Source of the DNA: Metamycoplasma sp051549855
GTDB lineage: Bacteria; Bacillota_I; Bacilli_A; Mycoplasmatales; Metamycoplasmataceae
Direction of reading: 5' to 3'
Assembly (NCBI RefSeq): GCF_051549855.1
Contig: NZ_CP196080.1
Location: 124,001 to 188,000, forward strand
DNA length: 64,000 bases
Of the stretch, positions 20,075 to 31,435 are shown one piece after another; the stretch's first letter is position 1; the number at the start of each line of letters is the position of its first letter. A program made the translations under genes and the position numbers. The notes beneath the pieces were generated by a model. That model was not told where the DNA came from, made no database searches, and saw only the letters and a program-made list of their open reading frames with translations.

Positions 20075-22711
20075 ATGAAAAAGTTCAAGAAGAAAAAACT
20101 ATTAATAACAAATTTTGCGCTTGCTGGTGTTTTAATTAGTCCCACTGCGATAGCAAGTTGCAAAAATACTGCTACAGATCCAAAACAACCTGAAAAAGAT
20201 TACAATCTTGACTTAACAAAAGTCAATGACAGTTTAGATTTCAATTTAGTCGATGAAAATCAAGATAATGAAATACTGTGAGAAGAATTAAGTAAACAAA
20301 AAATATTGCTTTTTGACTCAACATCTAATTGTTTAGTAGATGCTGAAAGTAAACAAAAAATATTGCAACTAAACAATAATGAATATCAATTAGCAACTCT
20401 CGAAAAAGACACTTTGTCAAATCAAGGTTTGGATTCAAACAATGTAAATAATGACATAAAATATTCATTTGATCCAATAAACGGAATTCTACGAATCAAA
20501 TACTGATTGGTTGAAAAAAGTTTTGTTAATAATCGACATCGTTTTGACAAGAGACCTTTCGAGAAACATTTTAATTTATCTCGTCACTTTAAAAGATTTA
20601 ATGATTTTTTTGCTTCAAAAATTCAGAATCATGTTTTGTTAAATAAAAATAACATTTCTTTATTAGTTAACTTGATAAAAAATCAAAATTCATTGATTTT
20701 TGACACTCAAAATAAAACAATTAATACTGAAAATAACCCACTTTTTGTCTTTGATGATGAAATAAAATCATTATGAAAACAAGATTGAATTTTAGTTAAC
20801 AAGCTATCAGAACAATGAAAAAAACCTAATCTTTTACTAGATTACAAAGTTGAAAACAATACTTTCCAAATATTTTTCAAAGCGGCAATTTACAAAGATA
20901 ACCAAGTAATTTTTTTAACAAATCAAGATCTAAATTTAAGTGTTGAAATTGACAATTTAGCTAACGTAATTGACACACAAAAACATGACGATCTTAAACC
21001 AATAGATAATAGCAAAAATGAAAATCAAAATACCGACCAAAACACTCCAAAAGATAAACCTGTCGACAATAACGAACAAGATATAAAACAAGTTGATGAT
21101 CAAGAAAACAAAAAAGAAGATAATCCGACTTCTCCTGACGATAATAAACAGCAAAATGTCAGCAAATTTGATGCAGTTTATAACAAAATTAAAGATTCTA
21201 AACTACAAGTTATAAACAACAAAGATGGTAAATTGCAATCACGTCTTCAAGATAGAAGATGTAGACTATTTTTTAGTGATGAATTAAGAACAATATCTTG
21301 AACTTTCAGTCGTTCTCAAACTCCAAGTACTTCCACTTTAGAAAACAATGTCTTTATAAATCTTTCTGAAATATTGCCTAAAGATTTTGCTCTAGGCAAT
21401 GTGTCTAATTCAGAATCTACACAAATTGATTTTGCTTTCAATAATAAGTCAAACAATTTAACTTTGAATTTCAAAATTTTAGAATTCAAAGATGAAGGTA
21501 ATGTAGAAAGTCCAAAGCAATACTTATTAACCATTAATATTGACAATAAAGAAGTTTCTAATAACGAGTCAGGAAACAGTCAAAACTCCGACAATAAAAC
21601 AGAAAATCCCATACCACCAAAAGTAGAACCTATTGATAACGAAAATACACAATTAGACACAAAAACTTCATTCTTGTCGTGAGACAAGTACGAAATTTTA
21701 AACATAATGCACTGAAATATAAAAAACTATGGTAATTCTTGAATGAGTGAAAATTCCTTCAAAGTGCAAGCGATTGCTAAAATAATTTCTCAACAAAAAC
21801 CAGACATTTTCGGTTTGACCGAAATCAATGATGGTAGAAGTGACCAAGTCCAATACATTGTTGATGTTTTAAACAAACTAACCAACAAAAACTACAAATA
21901 CATTGCTCAACCTGAAAATGAAAGTGTTTCAACCGATCCGCGTTACGAAAAAAGCAGAGAATCTATTGCAATAATTTACGATAGCAACAAAGTTGAACCA
22001 ATTCCATTTTCGACAAATAAAATAGGTTTTTCATTTTTAGAACAAATCGCAAATAAGCGTTACTATGTTCGTCCACCATTTGCCTTGCAATTTAAATTGA
22101 AAGCTAATCCAAAAAGAAGCATATCGACCATTTTTGCTCATTTTGATTCGCCAGGAGCAGGAAGAAGAGAAATTGAGAAACCTTCACAATTTTATAAAGG
22201 ACAAGGAGAGCAAGAAGTTGCTGAAGCACTTTTTATTCCATATTTATTAAATATAGTAAAAAGAATTTCCAACCCAGATTCAGCTATTATTTTTGGTGCT
22301 GACACAAATATTATTGAAGATACTATTTTTCAAAAAATCGATCGTGACAATAATGGAGTAAAAGTGTACAACTTCAGAACGGACAATTCCGATTTGACGA
22401 CTTTAAAAAATAGTGAAAGAGCATGGTCATCTAAATATGATCGTTTCTTATTTATTGAAAGTAAAGATATAGATGTCATAGATAAAAAAGAAAAACATAG
22501 TTTAGAAGATAAATACCTTCCTTTTGCTTATCCTTATCGTTACAAAATGTGAGATCTTTTTAAAAAGGATTTTGACTACAAAAATGTAAAAACTTGAATT
22601 GCAAATGAGAATCCAAACAAATTAAAAGAAGACATTACAAGAATTTATGCTGTTAATTATGTAAGTGATCATGCACCAGTTCAAATCAGTGCTGTAATTA
22701 ATTTAAGTTAG
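20075..22711 (+). CDS. membrane nuclease lipoprotein, endonuclease/exonuclease/phosphatase (EEP) family
   Basis: 878 residues. A basic signal peptide and lipobox AIASC (Cys29) anchor it outside the cell. Residues 30 to about 540 form an Asn/Lys-rich region with acidic linkers and no domain I know. From about 540 an EEP nuclease fold follows: NIMHWNIKNYG (metal Asn), IFGLTEIND (metal Glu583), AHFDSPGAG, IIFGADTNI (Asp743, Asn745) and YVSDHAPV near the end (Asp865, His866). All catalytic positions are present, so it should be active. Mycoplasma surface nucleases of this type degrade host nucleic acids for salvage, which fits the deo genes elsewhere in the window. Single-gene unit. Confidence 0.88.
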
Positions 22712-22731
22712 TCTTATGACTAGCTTTTTTA
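22706..22731 (+). terminator. terminator overlapping the nuclease stop codon
   Basis: AGTTAGTC/GACTAGCT (8 bp, one G-U) with loop TTAT and six or more T. The left arm contains the TAG stop codon. Confidence 0.85.
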
Positions 22732-22796
22732 TATTGCCAACTAAAAAAGTATTTTTTTAACCTATTTAACCCTTTTTGCTATAAACTTTATACATT

Positions 22797-24638
22797 ATGA
22801 GTAAATTACTAATTGTTGAGTCACCTAATAAAGAAAAAACTATTCAAAAATATCTAGGTTCTGATTACAAAGTACTTGCTTCAAAAGGACATATTTTAGA
22901 ATTAAAAACAACAGGAAAAGATCAATTAGGAATTGATTTAGACAACTGAGAACCACTATATGCCGAAGAAAAAGGTAAAAAAGAAATAATCAAAAAGTTA
23001 AGAGCTGAAGCAAAAAATGCTTCGGTTGTTTATATTGCAACTGACCCTGACCGTGAAGGTGAAGCGATTGCTCAAAATTTAGTTGATTATTTAGGTGTAG
23101 AAGATAAATATCGTCGTGTAAGATATAACGAAATTACTGCTCGTGCTATCAAAGAAGCAATTGAAAATAGTCATGACATTGACAAAAACTTAGTTTCAGC
23201 CCAAAAAGCAAGAAGAATGCTAGACCGGATTATTGGTTTTAAGTTGTCAAAACTAATGAAGAAAACAACAAAAAACACTCCAACTTTACCATCGGCCGGA
23301 AGAGTGCAATCAATTGCTTTAAAACTAGTTTGTGATCGTGAAAAAGAGATTAATGATTTTGTTCCGGTTAAATACGAAACAATTCAAGCAAAACTTGAAA
23401 ATGGAGTTGTTGCTGATTTATACTTAAAACCAAGTATTTTTGACAAAAACACTTGATTAAGTTCAGAAATCGCTGCTCAAGCGCTCAAAACAAAAACCCA
23501 TTACCTAGAAGTAGTTGATTTCAAAGTTAGTCAACGAAAAGACACAGATGTTACCCCTTATAAACAAGCAGTTTTGTATCGTGAAGCCAAATATGACTCA
23601 AAAGTTGTACAAAATGCAGCACAAAAATTATTTGAACTCGGACTTATTACTTATCCAAGAACTGATTCAACTAGAATGTCAGATCGGTTTGTTGTTGAAG
23701 CTAAAGAATTTGTTGCTAAAAAATACGGTCAAGATTATGTAACAGAAACAGTTAAAGGCTTCAGTGGAGAGCAAGATGCCCATGAAGCGATTCGTCCTAC
23801 ATCACTTGATTTAGATCCAGCAAGTGCTAAGAAAATTAATAATTTATCACCTCAGCAAGCATACATTTACAAATTAGTTTATGACAAAACTTTGATGTCT
23901 TTAATGAAGGCACCAGTTCGCGAATTCTATCAATATGATTTAAGAGATGGTTCTTTTAGCTACAAAACATCATTTTCGAAAATAATTTTTCCTGGTTATA
24001 GCTTAGTTAAAAAAGATGATGAGGAAAAAAGCATTGAGATTCCAAGTTTTGAAGTTGGTCAAAAACTAAAAGTTAGTGAATATATTCATGAATTAAAACA
24101 AACTAATCCACCTGCAAGATACACCGAAGGTTCATTAATTCAAATGCTGGATGATATTAAAGTTGGACGTCCCTCAACTTTTGCAACTACTATTAGCGTT
24201 ATTAAGAAAAGAATGTTTGTTGAAAGACAAGCAACTAGTCTAGTACCAACCAATTTTGGACAAGTAATCAATGAAAAACTAGTTAATAATTTCAGTACTA
24301 TTATCAATGAAGAATATACATCGCAAGTTGAAGAACAATTAGATAGAATCGCTGAAGGTCAAGAGCAACTAAAAGAAGTAATGGATAATTTTTGAACAAG
24401 TTTTAACAAGGTTTATGATAGTGCTTCAAAAACAATGGAAGTCAGTCAACTAGAGCGAGAGTATGTTGGTGAAAAATGTCCTCTATGTGATCATGAATTA
24501 GTTTATCGTTATAACAAGTCAAATCGTCAACGTTTCATCGGATGCGAACAATTTCCTAAATGTAAATTTACTAAACCAGATCCAAATGCTAAACCAAGAT
24601 TTTTCAAACGTAAGGTAGCAAATGAAGAAGAAAATTAG
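22797..24638 (+). CDS. topA: DNA topoisomerase I
   Basis: Type IA topoisomerase that relaxes negative supercoils; 613 residues. TOPRIM domain at the N-terminus (LLIVESPNKEKTIQKYLG, ATDPDREGEAIAQNL). RMLDRIIGFKLSKLM and TLPSAGRVQSIAL precede the active-site Tyr in LITYPRTDSTRMS. GRPSTFATTISVI ends the core. Only one C-terminal zinc finger remains (CPLCDHELVYR and FIGCEQFPKCKF), where longer homologs have several. -10 candidate TATAAA in TGCTATAAA ends 11 bases before the ATG, giving a very short leader without a ribosome-binding site. The 3' end overlaps the next gene by 17 bases. Confidence 0.95.
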
Positions 24639-25539
24639 TATTTCACCGCGCATTTTATGACCAATTATTGGAGTTTTTTCAGTTCTTTCACTAGCAGGTA
24701 TTATTTATTTTGTGTACTACAACTCGCAAACAGTGCATGAAAAAAAATATACTAAAGAACAATATGAAAAAGATGCCAATTCTATTAAATTAACACAAAT
24801 GGATAAAATTGGTTTAGATAATGCTAAAGAAATTTATCAAAGATATTTAGCTAATGTTAATCCAGATTTAGCGCCTAAATTTACACCGCAAGAAATTAGA
24901 GCACAAAAAGAAACACAATCCGAAATTGCTAATGATGCAACAACAGAAGAAAAAGCTCAACCAATTGTTGAAGATGTAACTAAGCAGAGTCCAAATGAAT
25001 TTATTCGCACAATAATTTCTTTTAATGCTAATTTCACTCAAAATAAAAACATAGATGTAACTTTCACTGCGCTCAACTGGGATGAAAATGAACCTGATTA
25101 TTTAAAAATTTCTTATTGAGTAAGTGCAAGTCAGGATAAATACTCAAATTTTCCTACATACAAATTCCAAGATGTAAAAGTTAAAATTTTGCAAACTAAA
25201 ATTAACATCCAGTCTTCCGATTTCATTCTGGCCTTTAACAAAAAATTACCAAGTTTAAAAGCAATCATCAATGATCCAAGTAGTTCAGATTCAACTTACT
25301 TTGAGTCACAAGAATTTAAACAACGAATTTTTGATTGATTTAAAGAGTTAATTGATAGTCAAAGACCAAATGTATATCCAGTGAGTGACTATGATTTCAG
25401 TAAGCTAGGCAACACAAATTTTGTTACTTATGATGCCAAAAAGGCTAAAAATAATTTGACCGTAAGTTTTTATTTTCGGTCAAAAACTGACCCGAAATTT
25501 GATTCGGAAGGTCAAAAGATTGCCTTTTACATTGAATAA
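24622..25539 (+). CDS. membrane-anchored hypothetical protein
   Basis: 305 residues, not recognised. A basic start (KKKISISPR) is followed by one membrane segment, ILWPIIGVFSVLSLAGIIYF. The rest would lie outside the cell: a charged helical stretch with KEIYQRYLANVNPDLAPKF, a Glu/Thr-rich linker, and a beta-rich C-terminal part (IISFNANFTQNKNIDVTFTA, LTVSFYFRSK). There is no lipobox. The ATG lies inside the end of topA (17-base overlap), so translation is coupled and there is no separate promoter. A terminator follows. Confidence 0.85.
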
Positions 25540-25547
25540 TCGTTTTC

Positions 25548-25577
25548 AAGCAAGAACTGTAAGTTTCTTGCTTTTTT
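25548..25577 (+). terminator. terminator of the topA unit
   Basis: AAGCAAGAA/TTCTTGCTT (9 bp) with an 8-base loop and TTTTTT. Confidence 0.9.
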
Positions 25578-25685
25578 ATATTTGATTCAAAGCGAAAAAC
25601 ACCTTTTATATAGTGCTAAAAAACTCACATAGGCCTTTTTTGTAGTACATTTTATAGAATATTTAAAAAGAAAAAAAAGAGTAAT

Positions 25686-28193
25686 ATGAAAAAAACTACT
25701 AAATTGAGTGCTTTGTTAGTTTTTTTAACAGCGGTAGCAACAGGTATGTCTATTTCTTATTTGGCGCAAAGCAATCTGGCTAAGAAACAAGAACCAAAAG
25801 CAGACCAAGGCGAAATAAGAAAAACTCTTGATGAAATTAAGAGTCTTTTGGAACAGAATAAAGAAAATGAAGCATTCAAAGATGCATTCAATAGTATCAA
25901 CGAAATAATTGCTAAAACAGAAGAAAGTCTAAATTCATCAACTCAGGATCAACTAGATAAAAATAATGAGAATTTAAAAAGTCTCCTACAAAGATTAAAA
26001 GAAGAAATTGAGAAATATAAACAATTAGCTAATCAAAAGGCCATTTTTGATTCAAAAACAAACGACAATAAGAATTTAATAGAAGAAATAAATCAGTGAA
26101 TTCAAACAAACAAAGTAGATATTGCAAACGACAATAATTATGAAACTTTGAATGCTTCACTTTCTAAAAATAATGAATTAATTACCCAAGCGACAAATGA
26201 TAATGATTTAGTTAAAATTTCTTCTCAAAATGATGAGCTTAAAACAAATTTTGATAATGCTAAAAACACATACAATCAAATTAACGAACAACTTAAAAAA
26301 GAAAATTCAGACTTAATAAATAGAGCAAATGAATTATTAACAAAAACGAGTGAAAATGCTGATAAATATAGTCAAGAAATCACTCAAAATACTCAAGCTT
26401 TAGAAGATAAAAATAGCGATTTGGTTGCTAAAAATGATTCATTGAAAACATTAATTAGTGATTTAGAAAATCAAATTACCAAAGAAACACAAGATGCAGA
26501 AAACAACAACCAAAACAATCAAAACACTGATTTAGTGACAAAATTAACTGAACTAAAAAAAGCATTAGACTCAGTAAACACTGAAAGTTCACTGAAAGCT
26601 TCACAAGATGCCCAAAATGCCTTGGATAAAAATGCAACAGATTTTAAAGAGAATCTACCAATTGAACAAAAACAAGAAATCAATAAGAATCTTGGAACAG
26701 CTATAGAAAAAGCGCAAGAAGCTCTTGCTTGAGAACAATATAATCTAGCAGTTCAAAAAGCTAGTGAACTAATGCAAAAACTAAATAATTCAGTTGATGA
26801 TGTTACCAAATATAAACAACAATTGCAAAAAGTACTAAACGACAATACAAAAAACACTTTAAGTACAACCAGTCAAATTACAAGAGCAACAAACAATATT
26901 AATCAAGTTGTTGAAAATATTACCATATTACGTAGAAATGAACTCATTAAAATTAAAAATGAATACTATGCTCTACAAGTTAGTTCAAATGATTTAGTTT
27001 TAGAATTTAATGAAATTCAAAAGCGTGAAGACAAAAACGAAAAACAGCAACAAATTGACACAATTGCTAAAAACTTGTTAGCAACAAACGTTGTGATTTC
27101 AGAAGATGTGACACCTTATAAACAAGCAATTCAAACAATTAATGAAACTAATTCAATGATTGAAGAACTTAACTTATATTTCAAAAATAAAGATGCAAAA
27201 TCTTGATATGATCAAAATAAAGGTGAACAACCAAGCCAAACAATGATTGAATTAAATAATCAAATCACTGCTGTTACAAATGCGTTGGAAACTAACGAAA
27301 ATCTTGATGTTAAAACCTTGTATGATTCGCTAGTAAAAGCTTGAAATAATGCAATGTTAGAACAAATAGTTCAAAAGAGTGATGAATTAATTGCTAATAA
27401 TACAAAACGTCAAAGCTACATATATACAGATGAATATAAAGCAAGAGAAAAAATTAATGAAATAACAGAAAACACAAAGGCAACGAAACAAGAAGCAGTT
27501 GAATTGCAAAGCGAAAACTCAGTTCAAGACTTTGAAAAAATCCAAGAAATGTGAAAAGATGCTGACAGTGGCGACAGTGACGAGTTATCACAAAAATGAC
27601 TAGTCTTTTGATTGATATATTACTACTACAATAAGCTAGTCGATTTTAATAATGATAACTTCAAATATGACTGAAAAACAGAAACAACAAGCGACCTTTT
27701 TGGTGATCCAGATCAGAAAATAACCGATTATTTTATGGGTGGATTAGATTGAAACCTACAACAATTACTTGAGCTAAAAGATAAATTTTTTACTGAAAAG
27801 GGATTGTTTAAAAAATTAGAATACAAACACATGGGCTTTGGTCCACTTGAATCTTATTATTTTGAAGTGTATATGTATCTTCATTACTTTACTCAATGAT
27901 TGATAAAAGTGGCGCCAGAAAATGTAAAACAAAGTCAAGAATACAAGGAATTTTTACCTGATCATAGAGCAGAATTTGCATTTTTATATGAATCTTTGGA
28001 TTGAATGTCAACACAATTTTTCGATAACGGCACATATCTAGATAAAGCAAAAAGTGATGATGAAGTAATAAGCAGAGCATTCCAATACATTGATAAACTT
28101 ACAAAAATGCTTGCAGAAAATGGAATAGTTGCAAGTCCAGGTGAAGAAATGCCACACTATGAAAGAGTAACAGACGAGTCTTTCTTTGCTTAA
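25686..28193 (+). CDS. large coiled-coil surface protein with uncleaved or non-lipid signal
   Basis: 835 residues. The N-terminal hydrophobic segment LSALLVFLTAVATGMSISYL looks like the lipoprotein signals nearby but has no Cys after it, so it is either a signal anchor or a secreted protein. Residues from about 40 to 620 are mostly heptad-rich, Asn/Gln/Glu/Lys-rich coiled coil (KSLLEQNKENEAFKDAF, NNQNNQNTDLVTKLTELKK). The last 200 residues are aromatic-rich and globular (WLVFWLIYYYYNKLVDF, ESYYFEVYMYLHYFTQWL). No domain recognised; the layout resembles mycoplasma surface or cytoskeleton-linked proteins. The gene stands alone between terminators. Confidence 0.85.
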
Positions 28194-28208
28194 AATATAG
28201 AATAAATA

Positions 28209-28237
28209 AAAGTCGCAAACCTAATTGCGACTTTTTT
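28209..28237 (+). terminator. terminator of the coiled-coil protein gene
   Basis: Perfect 10-bp stem AAAGTCGCAA/TTGCGACTTT, 6-base loop, T-run. The same stem sequence recurs behind atpC. Confidence 0.9.
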
Positions 28238-28243
28238 CTTGCA

Positions 28244-28269
28244 CAAAAAAAGATAAGTTTTACCTATCT
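28244..28269 (-). terminator. terminator of yebC
   Basis: On the minus strand AGATAGG/CTTATCT (one G-U), loop TAAAA, then TTTTTTT. It is arranged back to back with the preceding terminator. Confidence 0.8.
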
Positions 28270-28277
28270 TTGACAAA

Positions 28278-29018
28278 TTATTCTTCATTCGGGAATTTTG
28301 CATTGTGGTAAACTTCTTGTACATCTTCGTCGTCTTCTAGTGTATCTAAAAAGTTTTCAAATTTTTCAACTTTATCAGCAGGAATTTCTACTTCCATGTT
28401 TGGAATATAACTGATTTCTGCTGTCAAGAAGTTTTCAATGTTAAATTGTTGTTCAATATTTTTCTTTAGTTCACTAAAATCTTCAGGATTTGAATAAATT
28501 ACATATTGTTCGTCTTCAGTAATGAAATCAATTGCTCCACCATCTAAAGCAGCCATCATTAAATCTTCTTCATTTAAGTTGTCAGCCTTAGCAATTACTA
28601 AAACTCCTCTTTCATCGAAGGTGTAAGGCACTTTACCATTACCCATTTGCCCATTTACTTTGTTGAAGTAGTGTTGAATGTTTGAAGCTAAACGGTTGAA
28701 ATTATCAGTTAGACAACTTACGATGAAATTGGTTCCACCAAAAGCTGTGGCGGTATAAATATATGATTTAAAGTTAGATCCTTCTCTTGAACCACCTGAA
28801 CCTTTTTGAACAGCTTTTTCAATATTTGACTTAGGCATTGAACGTGCTTTAGCCTTAGCAATAGCCATTCTTAAAGCAGGGTTAGCATCTGGATCAGGTC
28901 CTCCCAATGCAGCAGCAACCATAATTTCTTTTGAGAATTTTTGAAACATTTTACTTCTTTTAGCATCTTGAGCAGCCTTATGGTGTTTTGTTGTTGCTCA
29001 TTTTGAGTGTCCTGACAT
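28278..29018 (-). CDS. YebC/PmpR family protein
   Basis: 246 residues, the usual length. The N-terminus SGHSKWATTKHHKAAQDAKR and NPALRMAIAKAKARSMPKSNIEKAV are the family hallmark. Later segments (VSCLTDNFNRLASNIQHYF, VPYTFDERGVLVI) fit the three-domain YebC fold. The family was named as transcription regulators; recent work assigns a role in relieving ribosome stalling at proline-rich stretches, so the function is best left open. AAAGGAGAAAT precedes the ATG. The promoter region is shared divergently with nadE (TATAAT at 29055-29060 on the minus strand). Confidence 0.95.
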
Positions 29019-29072
29019 TATTTCTCCTTTAAATTAAGCATAAATATAAAAATAATTATAAGTCTTTTTGAT

Positions 29073-29078
29073 TAAAAT
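29073..29078 (+). promoter_or_regulatory. -10 candidate of nadE (leaderless candidate)
   Basis: TAAAAT, then six bases, then the nadE ATG; no Shine-Dalgarno sequence. Confidence 0.45.
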
Positions 29079-29084
29079 TAGAGC

Positions 29085-29921
29085 ATGAAAATTCAAGAAA
29101 AAACATTAAAAGAGATACAACAAAGCAATTCTTATTCACAATTAGTTGACTCAATTGATAAATTGCAAGAATGATTAGTCCAAAATTTAAAACATTCAAA
29201 TCAAAAAGGCTATGTTTTAGGACTTAGTGGTGGTATAGATTCAAGCACTTTAGCAATGATTTTAGACAACAAGCCTGAGCTAAAAAACAATCATTTTTAT
29301 TCGATCACAATAAGCGATTCTTTAAGTGACAAGCCAAATTTGAGTGACGTTAAACAATTAGAAAATCAGTTGTGTACCCAAGTTGAATATGTTGATCTCA
29401 CTCAAGCATATTTAGATTTAAAAAAGAGTCTTAACACAGAAGATAAACTAGTTTTAGCAAACTTAAAAGCACGGATGAGAATGGTGTTTTTGTATGCTAA
29501 AGCACAAGAGAATAATGCACTAGTTTTAGGAACCGATAATGCTAATGAATATCATTTAGGTTATTTCACTAAATACGGTGATGGTGCTTGTGATTTATTG
29601 CCACTAAGCAATTTTTTAAAGAGTGAAATTTATCAAATTGCAATGATATTAGGAGTTCCTGACTCTATTGTTCACAAAAAACCTAGTGCTGACTTGTGAG
29701 AAGGTCAAAATGATGAAGACGAAATGGGATTTAGTTATGATGAATTCGAAGAAATTGCTTTAGGCAACGCTAATGGAAGTAATTTTGAAACAATTGTAAA
29801 AAGAATCAAAATCAATCGTCACAAAGTCGAACCAATCAAACAATTTACACAAACACCAAATTACAAATCTATCAATAAGAATATTGAAAAGGTAATTGCA
29901 TGCGACTTGAAAAATTCTTAA
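29085..29921 (+). CDS. nadE: ammonia-dependent NAD synthetase
   Basis: Last step of NAD synthesis: ATP-dependent amidation of deamido-NAD. 278 residues, no glutaminase domain, so it uses ammonia. YVLGLSGGIDSSTLAMIL holds the SGGxDS PP-loop, LANLKARMRMVFLYA and LGTDNANEYHLGYFTKYGDGACDLLPL form the active site, and KPSADLWEGQNDEDEMGFSYDE is the C-terminal signature. It works with the nadD product encoded at 46.7 kb. The gene starts at leaderless spacing from TAAAAT and overlaps the pseudouridine synthase gene by 22 bases. Confidence 0.96.
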
Positions 29922-30589
29922 GTGATGCAACAAACTTAAGTCGCTCTGAAATCAAAAAATTAATTGCTTCCAAACGAGTTTTAGTCAATTCTCAAATGGT
30001 AACAAAGACTCAGCAAGTTACTGCAAATGACACTATTTGCATTGATAATGAGATTATAAAATACCGAAAATTTTTCTACTATATGTTAAATAAACCACAA
30101 GGTTATGTGTGTGCTAATGAAGATAATTTTCAATCTACAATTTTTGATCTAACAAGTTTAGATAACAAAAAATTCTTTAGTTATGGAAGACTGGACAAAG
30201 ACACAGAAGGACTAATAATTATTTCGAATGATGGACAGTTAGGACACAATTTATTGTCACCTAAGAAACATGTAAATAAAAAATATTTTGTACAGACTGA
30301 AAAACAAGTTAGTCAGGAATATATTTCAGTTTTTGAAAATGGGGTCACGATCGAAGAAAATTTCAAAGCAAAGCCAGCAAAGCTTGAAATTATTAACGAA
30401 AATGAGTGTCTTTTGACAATAAGTGAAGGAAAATTTCATCAAGTTAAAAGAATGTTTGAAGCAGTGGGTAACAAGGTAACTTATTTGAAAAGACTCAGTT
30501 TTGGTAATCTTCAACTAGACAAAAATTTAGAACTAGGTCAGTGAAGAGAATTGACCGAAAATGAAATAAATATCTTGAAAAACAGTTAA
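29900..30589 (+). CDS. rsuA: 16S rRNA pseudouridine synthase, RsuA/RluB family
   Basis: Isomerises uridine to pseudouridine in rRNA; 229 residues. The S4 domain occupies the N-terminus (RLEKFLSDATNLSRSEIKKLI). The catalytic motif is SYGRLDKDTEGLIIISNDG with the nucleophilic Asp in GRLDKDTEG. The C-terminal ISEGKFHQVKRMFEAVGNKV is typical of the RsuA/RluB/E/F branch. The length fits RsuA, but the exact uridine targeted is inferred. The ATG lies inside nadE. The TGA in GQWREL is read as Trp. Confidence 0.9.
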
Positions 30590-30590
30590 T

Positions 30591-30629
30591 ATCTTTTTTG
30601 AACTTGATTTTAGCAAACACAAAAAAGAT
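30591..30629 (+). terminator. hairpin behind rsuA
   Basis: Perfect 10-bp stem ATCTTTTTTG/CAAAAAAGAT with a 19-base loop, then GATATTTTT. Weak terminator character because the stem is A/T only. Confidence 0.45.
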
Positions 30630-30678
30630 TGATATTTTTACTCGAATACCAGTAGTAAAACTAAATTTTGACACAAAG

Positions 30679-30714
30679 AAAGACTGAAGGCCAAAAACCT
30701 TTCAGTCTTTTAAA
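30679..30714 (-). terminator. bidirectional terminator between rsuA and the kinase gene
   Basis: AAAGACTGAA/TTCAGTCTTT plus GG/CC with one bulged T. T-runs on both sides allow it to serve rsuA on the plus strand and the kinase gene on the minus strand. Confidence 0.85.
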
Positions 30715-31434
30715 TTATTTCTTTCAGTATTTGTTAACTAAATTTGTTAGTCTTTGCTTTCAAGCTTCAATATCAATAGGCATTTGGTCCAATGAATAAG
30801 CCCAAATAACAATAAAGTAAGCAACCACTATTTTAAAGCGATTGTAAGCCTCAAGATCATATTCTTGATATGCTTGAAGTAGTCATTGTTCTTGTTCTTC
30901 ATTGAATAAAGTTGCCACAACAACAAAAGCAAGATCTCAGTTTTTATTACCCATTGTGGCATATTCTCAGTCAACAAAATATATCTTGTTGTCAACACCA
31001 GTCATAACATTTGAACCATACAAGTCGTTATGAACTGGTCAAGAATCGGGATACATTTCTAAAATTTCATTAACCACATCTTTATAATTATTAACTTCCA
31101 AAATGTCCAGATTTTTATTTTTTATTATTTTTCTGTAATTATCATATCTTGCCGCTAAATTTTTCGGCGGTAACGAGATTTTTGAATCGTGTAATTTTTT
31201 AAAATTGATTGCGATTTGACTAATTGTGTATTGATCTCAAATATTTTTTTTATTTTCAATGTATTCTCAAACTACTTCTTTTTCAGTGTTTGAAATTAGT
31301 TTAGGAATAAAGTCTAAGTCTTTAAAAATTGTGTAGTCAATATTGTGATTTCAACCGTTTAACTTTTTAACTTGAACAAATCTATCATTATCGCGAAATG
31401 ATGTATTTGTATATCCTTCTTTAATTTTTTGCAT
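30715..31434 (-). CDS. choline/ethanolamine kinase-like phosphotransferase (LicA/APH fold)
   Basis: 239 residues of the aminoglycoside phosphotransferase/choline kinase superfamily. WPVHNDLYGSNVM is the catalytic loop (HxDxxxxN), and KIYFVDWEYATMGNKNWDLA carries the metal-binding Asp. The N-lobe is short (EGYTNTSFRDNDRFVQVKK). Family members phosphorylate choline, ethanolamine, thiamine or small alcohols; the substrate here is not determined, but short LicA-like proteins in mycoplasmas are thought to feed phospholipid or glycolipid head-group synthesis. The ATG is one base behind the stop of the M42 peptidase gene, so the two are one operon. Confidence 0.85.
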
Positions 31435-31435
31435 C

